Part shown: positions 9,160 to 20,724 of the stretch, piece by piece
How positions within the stretch are numbered: position 1 is the stretch's first letter
Layout of the letters: each line of letters starts with the position of its first letter
NCBI RefSeq assembly: GCF_030463535.1
Contig: NC_132879.1
Location: 32,793,925-32,857,924 of the forward strand
DNA from: Salminus brasiliensis
Taxonomy: Eukaryota; Chordata; Actinopteri; Characiformes; Bryconidae
Length of the DNA stretch: 64,000 nucleotides
Direction: 5' to 3'
Made by a program: the position numbers and the translations under genes
Notes under the pieces: generated by a model
What the model was told of the DNA's origin: nothing
What the model saw: only the letters and a program-made list of their open reading frames with translations
Database searches by the model: none

Positions 9160-10079
9160 TCCACTTTCTAGCACTTATTTTTATATCTGTTTAGTCATTT
9201 ACTGCGTCATATGCTTACTAACTGCTTTTCCATTGTGTTTACAGTCTATTCCCACAGGTATATCAACAAACTAAACAAAAAGCCCAGTAGCAGTTTACCC
9301 CTACAACCAGCTTTATTTCAGTGCCCAAATCAACTGCAAGCGGTAAGTCCCTGCTTTTTATGGCTGCTGCTGCTTTTTGACTGTATGAAGTGTGGCATGT
9401 TTAGTCTAGAGCCTTTTTCCACCGCTAGTGATAATGATCGTGTTTGTACTGAATGTGAGCTAGTTCACTCTTTGGTGGTTAAAGTGGAGCAGTTAGAGGT
9501 GAGCATCACGGCTTTACTAAAGGATAGAGAGCCAGAGTCACTGACAGCAGCCCCGGATGCTTTAGGGAGAGCTAGCACCCCCCTCCACTCCGGAGTTAGC
9601 TAAGCTAAGGCTAATGCTAGCGCTAAGACCAAAGCTAACCCACCAGAACACCAAACAGGTTTACCCCTCAGTGAAACACCCGCTGAGGAGCCTGTTCAGC
9701 GTACTCTGCTCAGAGGAGACTCTGTTATCTGACACGTGAAGATAGCTCGTCCTTTAGAGGCTCCAGCAGAACCGTTAGCTGTTTACCAGGAGCCAGAGCG
9801 CCGGACATTAGCGCCCACCTTAAGCAGGTAGCTAACAGGAGATATTCGAGGGTAGTTATTCATGTAGGGGCAACGATATTCATCTGCGGCAGTCAGAAGT
9901 AAGTAAGGATAACATTAAAGAGGGGGTTAAACTGGTCCAGACAATGTCTGATGTGGTCATTTGCTCTGGCCTTATCCCAATGAGGCGCGGCTCTGAGTCT
10001 TACAGCCGACTCACAGCGCTAAATCACTGGATGTTCAAGTGGTGTTCGGAAAATCATGTGGGCTTCATAGATAACTGCT

Positions 10080-10080
<1 letters not shown>
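9160..10080 (+). mobile_element. L2/CR1-like LINE, ORF1 part (left piece)
   Basis: From the ATG at 9385 the frame reads SLEPFSTASDNDRVCTECE and then a short coiled segment. After a stop at 9603, further frames read VVIHVGA, shifted by one lost base near 9868 to NDIHLRQSEVSKDNI, and then SDVVICSGLIPMRRG. This is the SGNH/GDSL-esterase type of ORF1 found in L2/CR1 LINEs. The piece stops in the phrase FIDNCL at 10080 and resumes at 16979, because another LINE was inserted there. Confidence 0.65.
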
Positions 10081-10119
<39 letters not shown>

Positions 10120-10121
10120 GG

Positions 10122-10174
<53 letters not shown>
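10081..10174. repeat. (GA)n tract at LINE insertion junction
   Basis: A run of 94 bp of GA with a few GG interruptions. It lies exactly between the interrupted L2/CR1-like element and the inner LINE. The duplicate at 35266-35291 has only about 26 bp. Confidence 0.9.
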
Positions 10175-10768
10175 TCGTGTTTAGTATGAGCTCTTGAAAT
10201 TTCTACCTTTTTTCATTTTTAAAATGAGATAAATCACAGAAATCAAACTGATTATAATTATAATATCAACAAAACGTCATTTCAGTTTAAAAAGAATTTA
10301 TTTGGATATAATTAGACAGAAAAACAAGCAAAAATAAGAATCAGAAGGAGAGCAGCTAGCAGAGCAGCAAGCAGCGTAGCCGTTAGCCGTTAGCAGTGGA
10401 AGCAGATTCAGCAGAAGCAGAATCAGCTCCAGAAAGAATCCAGAGGAAAACTGAACAGGGAGCTGTAGACCTGCTACACCCACCGCTGAGACCAACCACA
10501 CCCGACTAAACCAGGAGCAGAGACCAGACAGCCCCCACACCTGCGCCTCACACTGGGGTAAGAGACCCGCTCCCACAGAGCGACAGAGTCACAGACCGGA
10601 GACCATCACCCTAAACTAAGGTCTGAACTCAGGTATGAAACTCTAGCTACAGAAGAGGAGAACGTGCTCAGATAGCGCTAACCCCGCTAAGTTTGCTAAA
10701 GCAGCTAATCTGGCAGTTACTGCGAGCCTCCTCTGATTGGTCAGCTGCTACAAAAACTGCTACAACCA

Positions 10769-11737
10769 ATGAGAATGGCCTCAGCAGCAGCAGCTCCGCC
10801 TTCCCACATGTTTGACTTTCCCACAGACGCTGGATCAGAGAGCAGCAGACAGCAGCATAAACAGAGGCAGCAGAGAGAGAACCCTGAGACCCTGTTTAAA
10901 GACTGCAGCTCCATCAGAGGGAGAAACACCACCACCAACCTGCTCTTCTACACTGAGCACAGTCCAGCATGGCATTCGGCTCTGTGCAGATATTTCACAC
11001 ACACCACAAAGAGAGGCATCTGCAAGGGCCGCCAGTTATACATCTTTGAGGATGCAGAAAAAGATGCAGAGAACAGGCTCCTAACAGTGAAGCTGTACCA
11101 AAACGGCACAGTGATGGTGCAGGGGAGTGAAGACGCTCTGCTGGAATTTGAAATGGCTTTTCCCAGTCTCACAAACCTGGCCAACCAAGAAAGAGCTGAA
11201 GCCCCCAGCACAGTCCCCAGCCCAACCCCCGCACTTGAACAAACACCTGCTGAAGGGGAAACAGAGCCCCCCCACAACATTACTGTAGATCACAGCCCTC
11301 CCTCAGTCAGCACGGCCCGGCCCCATAGCCCACGCCTTCACTCCACTGTAGTTAAGGACAGCCTCTCCTTACTGGAACTGGAACTGGTGGAACTGAGGGA
11401 GCACATCCACACCCACATCACCACCAGGAAAGACATGAGCCTCCTCAGAGACCAGTACAGCCAGCTAAAGGTATCTGTACAAGAGCTGAAGGGAGACGTA
11501 AAGAATCTGCTACAGGAGAGAGAAGCACTAAACAATGAACTGGCAAGGGTTCGAGACAACACACACAAAGAACTGGAACAAATTAAACAGGAACTGAAAA
11601 CAGAAATTCGGAGCCTCAAGGAAGAGCTGCACCAGAAAGACACCACCATAAAGAACCTAAACACACAGATCCAGACACACACTGAGCAGCTGAACACTCC
11701 ACTCACTGCCGGCCCCTCACAATCCAGCCAGATTTAA
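10769..11737 (+). pseudogene. Inner LINE ORF1, N-terminal part
   Basis: 322 codons from ATG 10769. The middle is Pro/Thr/Glu-rich. From about residue 190 to 310 the frame is strongly heptad-like and charged (SLLELELVELREHI, QLKVSVQELKGDVKNLL), a long coiled coil as in LINE ORF1 proteins that form multimers and bind RNA. It ends in a TAA, after which the SGNH domain follows in another frame. ORF1 was therefore probably one protein, now broken by a stop and a frameshift. In the duplicate (35886-36440) most of the coiled coil is deleted. Confidence 0.6.
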
Positions 11738-11843
11738 AATCTCCCTGCTACACAGCAAGACCACCACAAGCCCTCGTCTGATAGACCCATAGAGCTCCAG
11801 AAGCCTGAAGCAGAGGGAGCAGCAGACCAGCAGACCAGCCACT

Positions 11844-12311
11844 GTGGAGAAAGACACAGACATTGCCATTCTGATTGATTCAAACGGAAAATTCCTGCAG
11901 GAGGATTTACTCTTCCCAGGTCAGAAAACAGCAAAAATATGGTGCCCAAAAATAAAAGATGCCCACAGAATTCTCTCTGATTCCAAACTTAACACTGCTA
12001 AATCTATCATTATCCACACTGGCACCAATGACCTCAGAACAGAGCAGGATAGGGTAGGAAGACTGATGTGCAGAGTAGCAGAGAGAGCTGCTGAGTCCTT
12101 TCCTAACACCAAAATCATTATCTCCACCCTCCTGCCCTGCAAAGACTTCCACCCAGCCACCATCCACAAGATCAACACAGACATCTCTAGAGGATGTGCC
12201 CTCATGCCTAATGTGCACCTGGCCCACCACTCTAACATCACCCCCCACCATCTCTACGAACCATGTGCACATAAGCAAACACATGGTCAGAGAATTTGCC
12301 AGGACACTTAA
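11844..12311 (+). pseudogene. Inner LINE ORF1, SGNH/GDSL esterase-like domain
   Basis: About 155 codons. DIAILIDSNGKFL carries a block I-like DSN, and IIIHTGTNDLR carries the block III G-x-ND. TKIIISTLLPCKDFHP is the usual following strand. The expected C-terminal Asp-His pair is not clear. There is no ATG (the frame opens at GTG), so this is an internal domain of ORF1 and not a gene of its own. The copy at 36707-37174 differs at one codon (Gly to Ala after DSN). Confidence 0.6.
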
Positions 12312-12709
12312 AAATACTACACTTGGCAGACATTCCCACTCAACACAGGAACACGGAGGAATGGTTCCCAAGACCACAACACAGCTTCAGGCACGCAGCC
12401 ATCAGCCCTACCATCCACAAACACCTCCTGAGAGCCCGACACCTACCTGGACAGCATAATTCTCCTCACACCCCGCCAACTGGACCAGCCTACCGGGTCA
12501 CACCGTCCAGACCAGCACAACGCCCCCCTCCAACCAGACCAGTGCACCGGCCCCACCCTGAACATGCACCCCGAGCAGCCCCCCTCACTCAGGACAGGGC
12601 CCTACAGCAGCAACGCAGCTATGCAGAGGTCCTTCGTACTCCACAGAGCTCTACACAGATGGGTAAAATCAAACAGTTACTACAGTACATCTGTGCAAAA
12701 CTCCCATAG
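12296..12709 (+). pseudogene. Inner LINE ORF1, Pro-rich C-terminal tail
   Basis: A frame shifted relative to the SGNH part, rich in Pro, Thr and His, ending QQQRSYAEVLRTPQSS and then LLQYICAKLP. A SYAEVL-type tail before the ORF2 start is typical of LINE ORF1 ends. The duplicate at 37159-37689 carries an extra direct repeat of about 62 bp within the Pro-rich stretch (around 37375-37460). Confidence 0.5.
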
Positions 12710-12886
12710 CTCATATATGCAGCACACTTACAGTCACTACTTCAATCTTTTTCATTATAAAATGAACTTGTAGTGGACTTCTTGTTTTGTTTTTGAATGC
12801 ATTTATTTATTTTCCCCAATATATTCAGTATTAATAGATTTCTTTATTTATCTCATTTTAATCAGAAAAGGAGATTCACTATTAAC

Positions 12887-13841
12887 ATGGCTTCACTCTC
12901 AATTAGCATATGGAACATTCAAGGTTTAAAATCATCAACATTTGGGTTTAAAAATCTAGATGAAGACTTTACAAAAACACTGATCTTCTAATACTGCAGG
13001 AGACTTGGTGTAGGACTAATACGACCACTCACTGTCCCCAAGGCCACAGAGACATCATCATCCCTTCCCAAAAACTGAACTCAGTGCGTCAGGGCAGAGA
13101 CTCGGGAGGAATAATCATATGGTACAAAGAAAACCTACACAGTTTTTTAGACACATTGAAAATTGGAAAATTTTAAATTTGCTTAAAATAAAAAAGGCAT
13201 TATTATCTCTGAAAAAAGATCTGTTTCTCTGTGCCATTTATATTCCTCCAACAGAGTCCCCTTACTGCTCTGAAGAGATGTTCCCAGAGCTAGAAAAGGA
13301 AATGTGCCATTTCCAGGCGCAGGGAAATGTGCTGATTTGTGGGGACTTCAATGCTAGAACTGGAACACAGCCTGATTATATTAATATAAAAAATGACAAA
13401 TACATTAACAATAATATGCCATCCATTACTAATAACCCTTCTTATGCCCATAGAAACAATCAAGATTGCACGGTCAACAAAAGTGGTAAAGACCTCCTGC
13501 AGCTCTGTCAAAGCCTGGGTCTGTACATCGTCAACGTTAGGTTACGAGGGGACACTTTAGGAAGGTATACATTTTGCTCACCTCTTGGGAATTGTACAGT
13601 AGATTACATCATAACAGATTTAGACCCTTTCTCTCTCAGCGCATTCACTGTAAAAACACTAACCCCTTTGTCTGATCACAGCCAAATCACTGTGTTCATT
13701 AAAAGGGCAGAAAATAACAGCAGTGCACACACACAGCCCAGTAAGCTGTACAACAGGTCCGGAGACCATACAGATGGGCCCAAAACAGCACAGAAGAGTT
13801 CCAGAAAGCAGCTGCAAACCAAGAAATTCAGACACTTTTAG
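12887..13841 (+). pseudogene. Inner LINE ORF2, AP-endonuclease domain
   Basis: From ATG 12887: SISIWNIQGLK (N-terminal strand with the Asn), then after a stop and shift LQETW, SGGIIIWYKE, AIYIPPTES, ICGDFNARTG at about 13335-13360 and LSDHSQI at about 13668-13690. These are the Asn, Glu, GDFN and SDH motifs of APE-type LINE endonucleases, which nick the target to prime reverse transcription. An early stop near 12990 and a shift near 13110 disable it. The duplicate (37803-38670) keeps 220 codons open from 38008. Confidence 0.65.
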
Positions 13842-13903
13842 ACTCCTTTCTGGACACCACATATGTTCCCAGTAAAGAAGGAATCAATCTGGCAGTAAGA
13901 AAT

Positions 13904-16764
13904 ATGAGTATGATTTTTGACAAAACAGCTAAAAAAGCACAATTAAAAAATAGAAACAGATCAAAACCCAAACTCAAAAAAGAAGACAATTGGTTTGATC
14001 AGGAGTGCCAAAACATGAGAAAAGAACTTCGAAATTTATCAAATCAGAAACACAGAAATCCAAACAATGCACACATACGCCTTCTTTACTGTGAAACACT
14101 AAAGAATTATAAACATACACTCAGAACCAAAAAAGCTCAATATACATACAAGCAACTATCACTACTTGATTCAATAAATACAAATAGATTCTGGAATAAT
14201 TGGAATAAACTTAAAAAGAAAGATTATGAAGAACTAGCCATACAAAATGGAGATACATGAACAAACCACTTCCAAACACTGTTTAAAAAAATAGAATTTG
14301 ACCCAAATTCAGAACAAAGCAAGATAAACAGAAAACTAGAAAAATTAGAAATAGCAATTAAAAACAGTCAAAATCCTTTAGACTTCTCAATTACTAAACA
14401 GGAGCCCAAAGACAAAATTAAAAAACTAAAACCAAATAAAGCATCTGGACCCGATGGCTTCCTGAATGAGACGCTACAATGTACCAGTTCAAAATTTAAT
14501 TAGGCCATTTTAAAACTGTTCAATTTAGTTCTGAGTGTAGGTCACTTCCCTGAAACCTGGAACCATGGACTGATAATACCAATCTTTAAAAATGGAGATA
14601 AATTTGACCCTAATAATTACCGAGGCATCTGTGTGAACAGTAATTTGGGGAAGCTGATGTGCAGCATCTTAAATTCTAGAATCTTAAACTTCCTTATGAA
14701 GCACAGTGTCTTGAATAGAAGTCAAATTGGGTTTTTACCAAATCACCGCACCACTGATCATACTTACACCCTACACACCCTGACTAAAAAACATGTTCAT
14801 AAAAATAAAACCAGAATATTTGCCTGTTTTATTGACTTTAAAAAAGCATTTGATTCTATTTAAGATAAGATAAGATAAGATAATCCTTTATTAGTCCCGC
14901 AGTGGGGAAATTCACAGTGTAGCAGCAGAAAGGGATAGCAGGACACTCAGTTACAAAAAATTTGGATAAATAATTTACACTATATACACACAATATAAAT
15001 AAGAATTAAAAAAGCAATAAACAATATTATTTACAGTAAAAGACTCTTAATTGCACATGGGGATGGGATATTGCACATAGTATTCCCTGAACATGAACAT
15101 GTGTGTGTAGTTAAGTGTGTGTGTATGTGGTCCGTTGGGAGCAGTGCTGGTTGTGCAGTCTGACGGCAGCAGGAAGGAAGGACCTGCGATACCGTTCCTT
15201 CACACACTTGGGGTGAAGCAGTCTGTCGCTAAAGGAGCTGCCCAGTGCTGCCAGAGTCTCATGCATGGGGTGGGAGCTGTTCTTCCGCATGGATGCCAGC
15301 TTGGCTGTCATCCTCCTGTCTCCCACCACCTGCACTGGGTCTAAGAAGCACCCCAGGACAGAGCCGGCCCTCTTTATGAGTTTGTCCAGTCTCTTCTTAT
15401 CTGCCGTCGAGATGCTACTACCCCAGCAGACCACTCCATAAAAGATGGCAGATGCCACCACTGTGTCGAAGAAATTTGGCACCAATTTGGCACCAATTTG
15501 GCACCAAGGATTCTTTTACAGACTTCTAGAAAGTGGTGTAGGGGGTAAAACACATGATCTTATTAAATCAATGTACACAGGAAACAGGTGTGGAATTAAA
15601 ATCGGTAACAAACAAACAGATTCTCTCGCTCAGGAGTGCGGAGTGAGACAGGGCTGCTGTTTAAGCCCAACCCTATTCAACATTTATATTAATGAACTGG
15701 CCAAAATACTAGAGGAGTCTACAGCTCCCGGTCTCACTCTGCACAACTCAGATCAAATTCCTGCTCTATGCAGACGACCTGGTCCTGCTGTCCTCCACAG
15801 AGCAGGGTCTACAGCAAAACCTGGACCTGCTGGAGCAGTACTGCCAGACCTGGGCCCTGGCAGTAAACCCCAAAAAGACAAAGATCATGATATTTCAAAA
15901 AAGATCCCGATCTCAATTTCTATTAGGCACACAGGAAATCAACCATGCCTCCAACTATAACTATTTAGGCATCACAATCAGTTCCTCCGGAAATTTCCAT
16001 CAAGCAGTGAATCAGCTGAGAGAAAAAACACGCAGAGCTTTCTACACCATAAAACGTCAAATTTGTGCAGAAATTCCAATTAAAATTTGGCTAAAAATAT
16101 TTGAGTCAGTAATGGAACCTATTGCCCTTCATGGCAGGGAAGTTTGGGGTCCGCTTACCAATCAACAATTTGACAAATGGGACAAACATCCAATTGAGAC
16201 TCTGCATGCAGAATTCTGTAAAAACATGCACAAAAACTCCACCAACAACGCATGCAGGACCAGAACATCACTAAACTAATCAGAACAAACCAAATTACAG
16301 CTCATTTCAGAGACAAATACAACACCTATTGGGAAACTCAAACACAATTACAGAGTAAAATGCAATGTTATCTGACCCCAAAACGCCAGTACACTGTGGC
16401 AGAGTACCTGAGCACAGTGACTGACCCGAAACTGAGGACCACTCTGACCAGGTACAGACTCAGTCAGCACAGCCTGGCTATAGAGACTGGCAGACACAAA
16501 AGATCCTGGGTTCCTCAGGAGAAGAGAACATGCCAGCAGTGCCAGCTCAACAAAACAGAGTCAGAGCTGCACTTCCTGACAGAATGCCCCAAATACACCC
16601 AGACCCGCCAACAATTCTACACCAAAATCAGCCACAGATACCCCAAATTCCTCAGCCTCTCCGACCCAGAGAAACTGCCCTATCTGCTAGGAGAGCGTAG
16701 AGAGTGCTGCTCACTCACAGCTCAGTACACCCTTGCCTGCCACCGTCAGAGAGACAGTGAGTGA
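13904..16764 (+). pseudogene. Inner LINE ORF2, reverse transcriptase and C-terminal domain
   Basis: Thumb-to-palm landmarks in order: KLKPNKASGPDGF, IFKNGDKFDPNNYRGI, NRSQIGFLPNHRTTDH, FACFIDFKKAFDSI (first catalytic Asp block, 14820-14863), then, beyond the Rex1-like insertion, GVRQGCCLSPTLFNIYIN and the YADD codons at 15767-15778. The C-terminus has CQQCQLNKTESELHFLTECP, a Cys/His motif seen in several LINE ORF2 ends. Stops at 14260 and 14508, a shift near 15755 and another near 16230 break the frame. Confidence 0.65.
14864..15478 (-). mobile_element. Rex1-like LINE 3' fragment inserted in inner LINE RT
   Basis: On the minus strand the frame 15485-15111 reads TVVASAIFYGVVCWGSSIS, KRLDKLIKRAGSVLG and RRSFLPAAVRLHNQH, the RT C-terminus of Rex1-type fish LINEs. 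The 3' tail is a five-base repeat, (TTATC)n on the minus strand, at 14864-14884. The host reads GATTCTATTT before and (AATTTGGCACC) three times after. The duplicate at 39770-39790 has the uninterrupted site. Confidence 0.75.
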
Positions 16765-16978
16765 CCATATCAGCTTCTACACACTGTAACACACACTGAC
16801 ACAAACACTGAAACACACACTGACACACACTTTTTTTTTTTTTTTTATGTTAATAGTTCAAACTGTTCAGTAATGTTTAATCTGTTCACATTTCACAACT
16901 TTCCTGTAACCTGTAGCTTTGGCAATACAAATGTAGCTATATTTGTCATGCCAATAAAGCCCCCTGAATTGAAAAGTT

Positions 16979-18225
16979 AATTGGTTAAAGTTCGAGGACA
17001 AGCCTGTTTTTTTAGGTAGGGATGGCGTTCACCCCACACGGGAGGGTGCTGCCCTACTTTCGTGCAGCATAGCTCATAGTCTGCTAGTTAGTCGCTAGAG
17101 TCGTGTAAAAGGCTGCTGACAATCCAGAGCCTGGACCAGGCCACAGACAGACTGGCTAAACCGACTGCTTTAAGGCGTCACCCAGGTTTTACCGCATTGA
17201 GACTGTGTCTGTGTCCCGAATTAAACCCAAACATAGAATATCTAAATCAGCTCGTTTTAATAATTTAATTAGTGTTAAATTCTCACATTCAAACTATAAC
17301 AGCACCACCTCAAACCTAAAGCTCGGTCTACTTAATATTAGACCATTAACCTCGTTGTAAATGAAATTATATTTGATCAGAAATTAGATATTTTCTGCCT
17401 TACTGAATCCTGGATTAGACCTGATCAATATTTAGCACTAAATGAAGCCACCACCGCAGGTTATAAACATGTACATAGCCCTAGATTATCAGGCAGAGGA
17501 GGTGAAGTATGCATACACTTGATATTATTCAAAAACACTGTATCACCTTCACTTCTTTTCAGATTCTCTACATTAATATATCACATTGCATTTATACTAA
17601 TTCATATTTATAGGCCTCCAGGGCCCTACTCTGAATTTAAAAAAAAAATGAGTGATTTTGCTGCAGACTTGGCAAAGTTATAATAGTAGGAGACTTTAAT
17701 ATTCATTTTGAAAAAGCAGACGATCCATTAACAAAGGCGTTTGCATAGATCTTAGATTCTGTCTGCATGATACAAGACATGACTGAAGCCACACATTACT
17801 GTAATCATACCCTAGATTTAGTCCTGACCCTGGGTGTTAGCACTGATCATCTAAATATTCTACCTCAAAGCTCTACCTCCACTCTGACTAAGGACAGCCT
17901 TAGTCAATATAGAAAGGTACTCATTAAAGGCATGTACCCAAAACGCTTACATTAGCAGCCATAAAACCAAATCTTGATCTTAGTGTATTGTCTAATTACA
18001 GACCCATCTCCAACTTAACATTTATATCCAAGATATTAGAAAAAGCTGTGGCCCAACAACTCTGCTTATACCCGAGTAAAAATGACATGTATGAGAAATT
18101 TCAATCTGGACTCAGACCCAATCATAGCACAGACACAGCCTTAGTGAAGATCTCCTTCTTGCCTCTGATCGAGGCTATGTATCTTTATTAGCCCTACTCG
18201 ACCTCAGTGCAGCCTTCGGTACAAT
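16979..18225 (+). mobile_element. L2/CR1-like LINE, right piece (end of ORF1 and broken ORF2)
   Basis: It resumes with KFEDKP and GRDGVHPTREGAALL, the C-terminal Asp-x-x-His block of the SGNH ORF1 begun at 9160. ORF2 pieces follow: LLNIRPLTS, LTESWIRPDQY, GYKHVHSPRLSGRGG, and the RT phrases NYRPISNLTFISKILEKAV and FQSGLRPNHSTDTAL at 17988-18191. The RT is cut at LLDLSAAFGT, where the K2 5' flank begins near 18226. Large internal deletions have removed most of the RT. Confidence 0.65.
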
Positions 18226-18912
18226 AGTAAAGACATGTGGAAATATGTGACTGATTTTACTGACTGCAGTGATTCATGTCCTAAAGTAACTAGACACCAT
18301 TTCTTCTGAATAAATTCAACTGCTTTACGGCGTCTGACACAGCTGTATTATTTCCATAGAAAAACACTGACCAATAGAACAGGACTTTCTACAGAAACTT
18401 TGTGGTGACAGACCCGGTTTCTAAATCTAGTCTCAGATCATACAGATCTGATGCTAAACTTTAGTATGAGTGAGGTCTTCATTCATCAGACCTGGCTGTA
18501 TTCAATCAGCTCAGTCTCATCACCGCAATGTGCTTCATGTGTTGCTAAGGTAACTGAAAGGGCATAGCACTGTACACAGCACTGTGTGTCCATACAGTCC
18601 TATACAGCCAATGAAGAGACTGACCTCAGTGACCCGAGTCCTCCTCCATTGTGAGGTCATGTCAATGACATCACAGAGCCTATAAAAAGGCAGGTTCCCC
18701 CTCACTGGCTCAGTTCGGATTCAGCAGTTCGGGAGATGCTTCATTCCTGCGTTGACACTTACACCATTTAGCTGATTTAGCTGATTTTGTCTAGAACCAT
18801 CTTATCTAGAACCATAAAGAGGTTCTACATTTGCTTGGAATATACAGGGAACAGTCCTTACAACCTTCTTAACCTTCTGACTTTTATTTCCTCTTTCCAT
18901 CTACAGGGGAAA
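18226..18912 (+). promoter_or_regulatory. K2 kinase gene 5' flank and promoter
   Basis: CRE-like TGACATCA at 18666-18673 and TATAAAAAGG at 18681-18690, in the same arrangement as K1. The flank starts directly after the truncated L2/CR1-like LINE; no U4-derived DNA precedes it. The tract before the ATG ends in CTACAG, a better 3' splice site than the CTACAAG of K1 and K3. Confidence 0.65.
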
Positions 18913-20693
18913 ATGCAAACCAAAGAAGTCCTGAGGAGTTTGGGCTACGAGGTGGTGGATTTCATTGGTAAAGGGAGTTACGGTGAGGTTAAGCTGGCCA
19001 CATCTCAAAGGCACTCCAACCATGTGGCCATCAAAATAATGCACCGCAGGCTGGCATCACATCTTTTTGTATCTAAACTTCTGCCCCGGGAACTGGCCAT
19101 TCTGAAAAGAGTAAAGCACCCTCACATTGTTCAGGTGCATGAAATTTTTGAGATGCCAAACGGACAGGTGTTTATTGTGATGGAGGCTGCCGCAATGGAT
19201 CTTCAACAGAAGATCTGGGAGCTCGGCCGCATTCCCATTGGCCAAGCAAAAATGTGGTTCTCACAGCTGCTCAGCGCTGTGGCCTATCTACATCAGCAGA
19301 ACATTGTCCATCGTGATCTTAAATGTAAAAACGTTCTGCTGACTGCTAACGACCAAGTCAAATTAACCGACTTTGGTTTAGGCCGTTTTTCAAGGGGCTT
19401 TCCTGACTTAAGCAAGACCTATTATTGCACTCCCGAGTATGGTGCACCTGAGGTGCTTTTGGAAAAACCCTATGATCCAAAAAAAAGTGACGTGTGGAGT
19501 CTAGGTATTATCTTTTACTCCATGGTCACCGGATCCACACCCTTCAAAGTTAACAGTTTGAAGAGTCTCCTACGTGTCCAGCGAGAACCCTTGGTGTTCC
19601 CACGTAGGATCACAGTGGAGGAGCCCTGTCGGGCCTTCATATCTTATATGCTGCAGTACGACCCCTCCACTCGGCCGTCTGTGACAGAGGTGGCACAGCA
19701 CCCTTGGCTACAGCTGAGGCAGGAACGGTAAGTAATCCACTGTGCAGGTATACATACATGAAGAACATTTTGAATGGGTCACTCAAAGTAAAGAGCTGTT
19801 TTGCAAATAGGTAACATACAGTATTAGTTCACTAACGATAAGTACACTAACACATTGCTTCTGTACTGTCTCCAGGGTTATTGGCAGGTTTGTGGTGGTG
19901 CCCGTTGAGGATCTGTGTCCAGACGTCAACCCACTTGAAACGTCAGAGGAAGAGTCTCAGTCTTCCTTCTCTTTGAACAGTAACATAGACAGTATATCAT
20001 CTTCTGCCTCTGAAAATGGGCTGGTGTTTTTCAGCACTCCTCAGTCGACAGAGGAAGAGTCTCCGTCTTCTTCTTTAAGCAGAGACGTAGACGTTCTCTC
20101 ATCTCATGGTGTCAGATGCGAGACTCTGAAGCCTGAGCAGAAAGGCGACAGCAATGGAGCTGGTGCAAGTCTGACTTGCCAAAGGGTAGAGGCTGTGGAG
20201 GAGCACTATGGTTGCGTTAGCTGTAGTCCTGTTTGTGCTGCTATTAAAAGGGCAGCTAATGCTTATGTCAAGGCACCAATTCTCAGAGCCTCCCGGTCAC
20301 TCCGACGGAGGATGAGGAAGTTATTCAGAGTTAACTCTGTGGTCCATGACACCACCTCTATTTCCCAGCAGAGTGCTCCTCATTCTGCTTCCCCTTCAGA
20401 TGCTCATGCTTGTTTGTGTTCTGAGCAGAGACTCAAGGATGTGACTGTAGATGTCCCTCTCCATGGGCTAGTGGTGGAGACAGCATCTGTTCTCCCACAG
20501 CCCACAGTATGGAAAGGAACCAGGAGGCTGAGGTTCCCTAAATTTAAGGTATGTTAGGCAAGTGTTGAGCGATCGTCACAGCCTCAGATTTTATACTTTA
20601 AATATTTGCTAGAAATGTTTCAGTTGATTCATATGTGTCATTTTGTCTCGCCAACAGATCCTGAAGAAGACGAAGATGATTCACCCATTGTAG
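18913..20693 (+). CDS. K2: TSSK-like serine/threonine protein kinase, three exons
   Basis: Exons are 18913-19727, 19876-20548 and 20658-20693, giving 507 residues. All kinase residues listed for K1 are kept. Differences from K1: Leu51 for Ile, Lys185 for Gln, WLQLRQ for WLQPRQ at the end of exon 1, and in exon 2 a different 357-370 segment (KPEQKGDSNGAG), DAHACLC for EAPACLC and TVWKG for TVQKG. It keeps the Arg423 of the basic patch, so it sits between the K1/K3 and K4-K6 types. The terminal exon reads ILKKTKMIHPL. Confidence 0.82.
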
Positions 20694-20724
20694 ACATCTA
20701 GCACGGCCCTGGTGATAACATACT

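Larger units (their letters stand above)
10175..16975 (+). mobile_element. Inner LINE (APE-type non-LTR retrotransposon), near full length but inactive
   Basis: Order: 5' leader, ORF1 with coiled coil (10769-11737), SGNH domain (11844-12311), Pro-rich ORF1 tail to 12709, ORF2 from 12887 with AP-endonuclease and RT, a Cys/His motif and a 3' end at about 16975. The 3' end reads CATGCCAATAAAGCCCCCTG and then TTGAAAA. Flanks AACTGCTTAGAG (10073) and AATTGGTTAAAG (16979) match at 9 of 12 positions, a plausible decayed target duplication. The ORF content places it in the Jockey/I-like part of the LINE tree; I could not settle the clade. Stops, frameshifts and an internal insertion make it inactive. 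Confidence 0.7.

Noticed and set aside
9944-10189. 81-residue frame ending in a long Arg/Glu repeat
   Set aside because: The tail is translation of the (GA)n tract; the first part is the SGNH piece of the L2/CR1-like ORF1.
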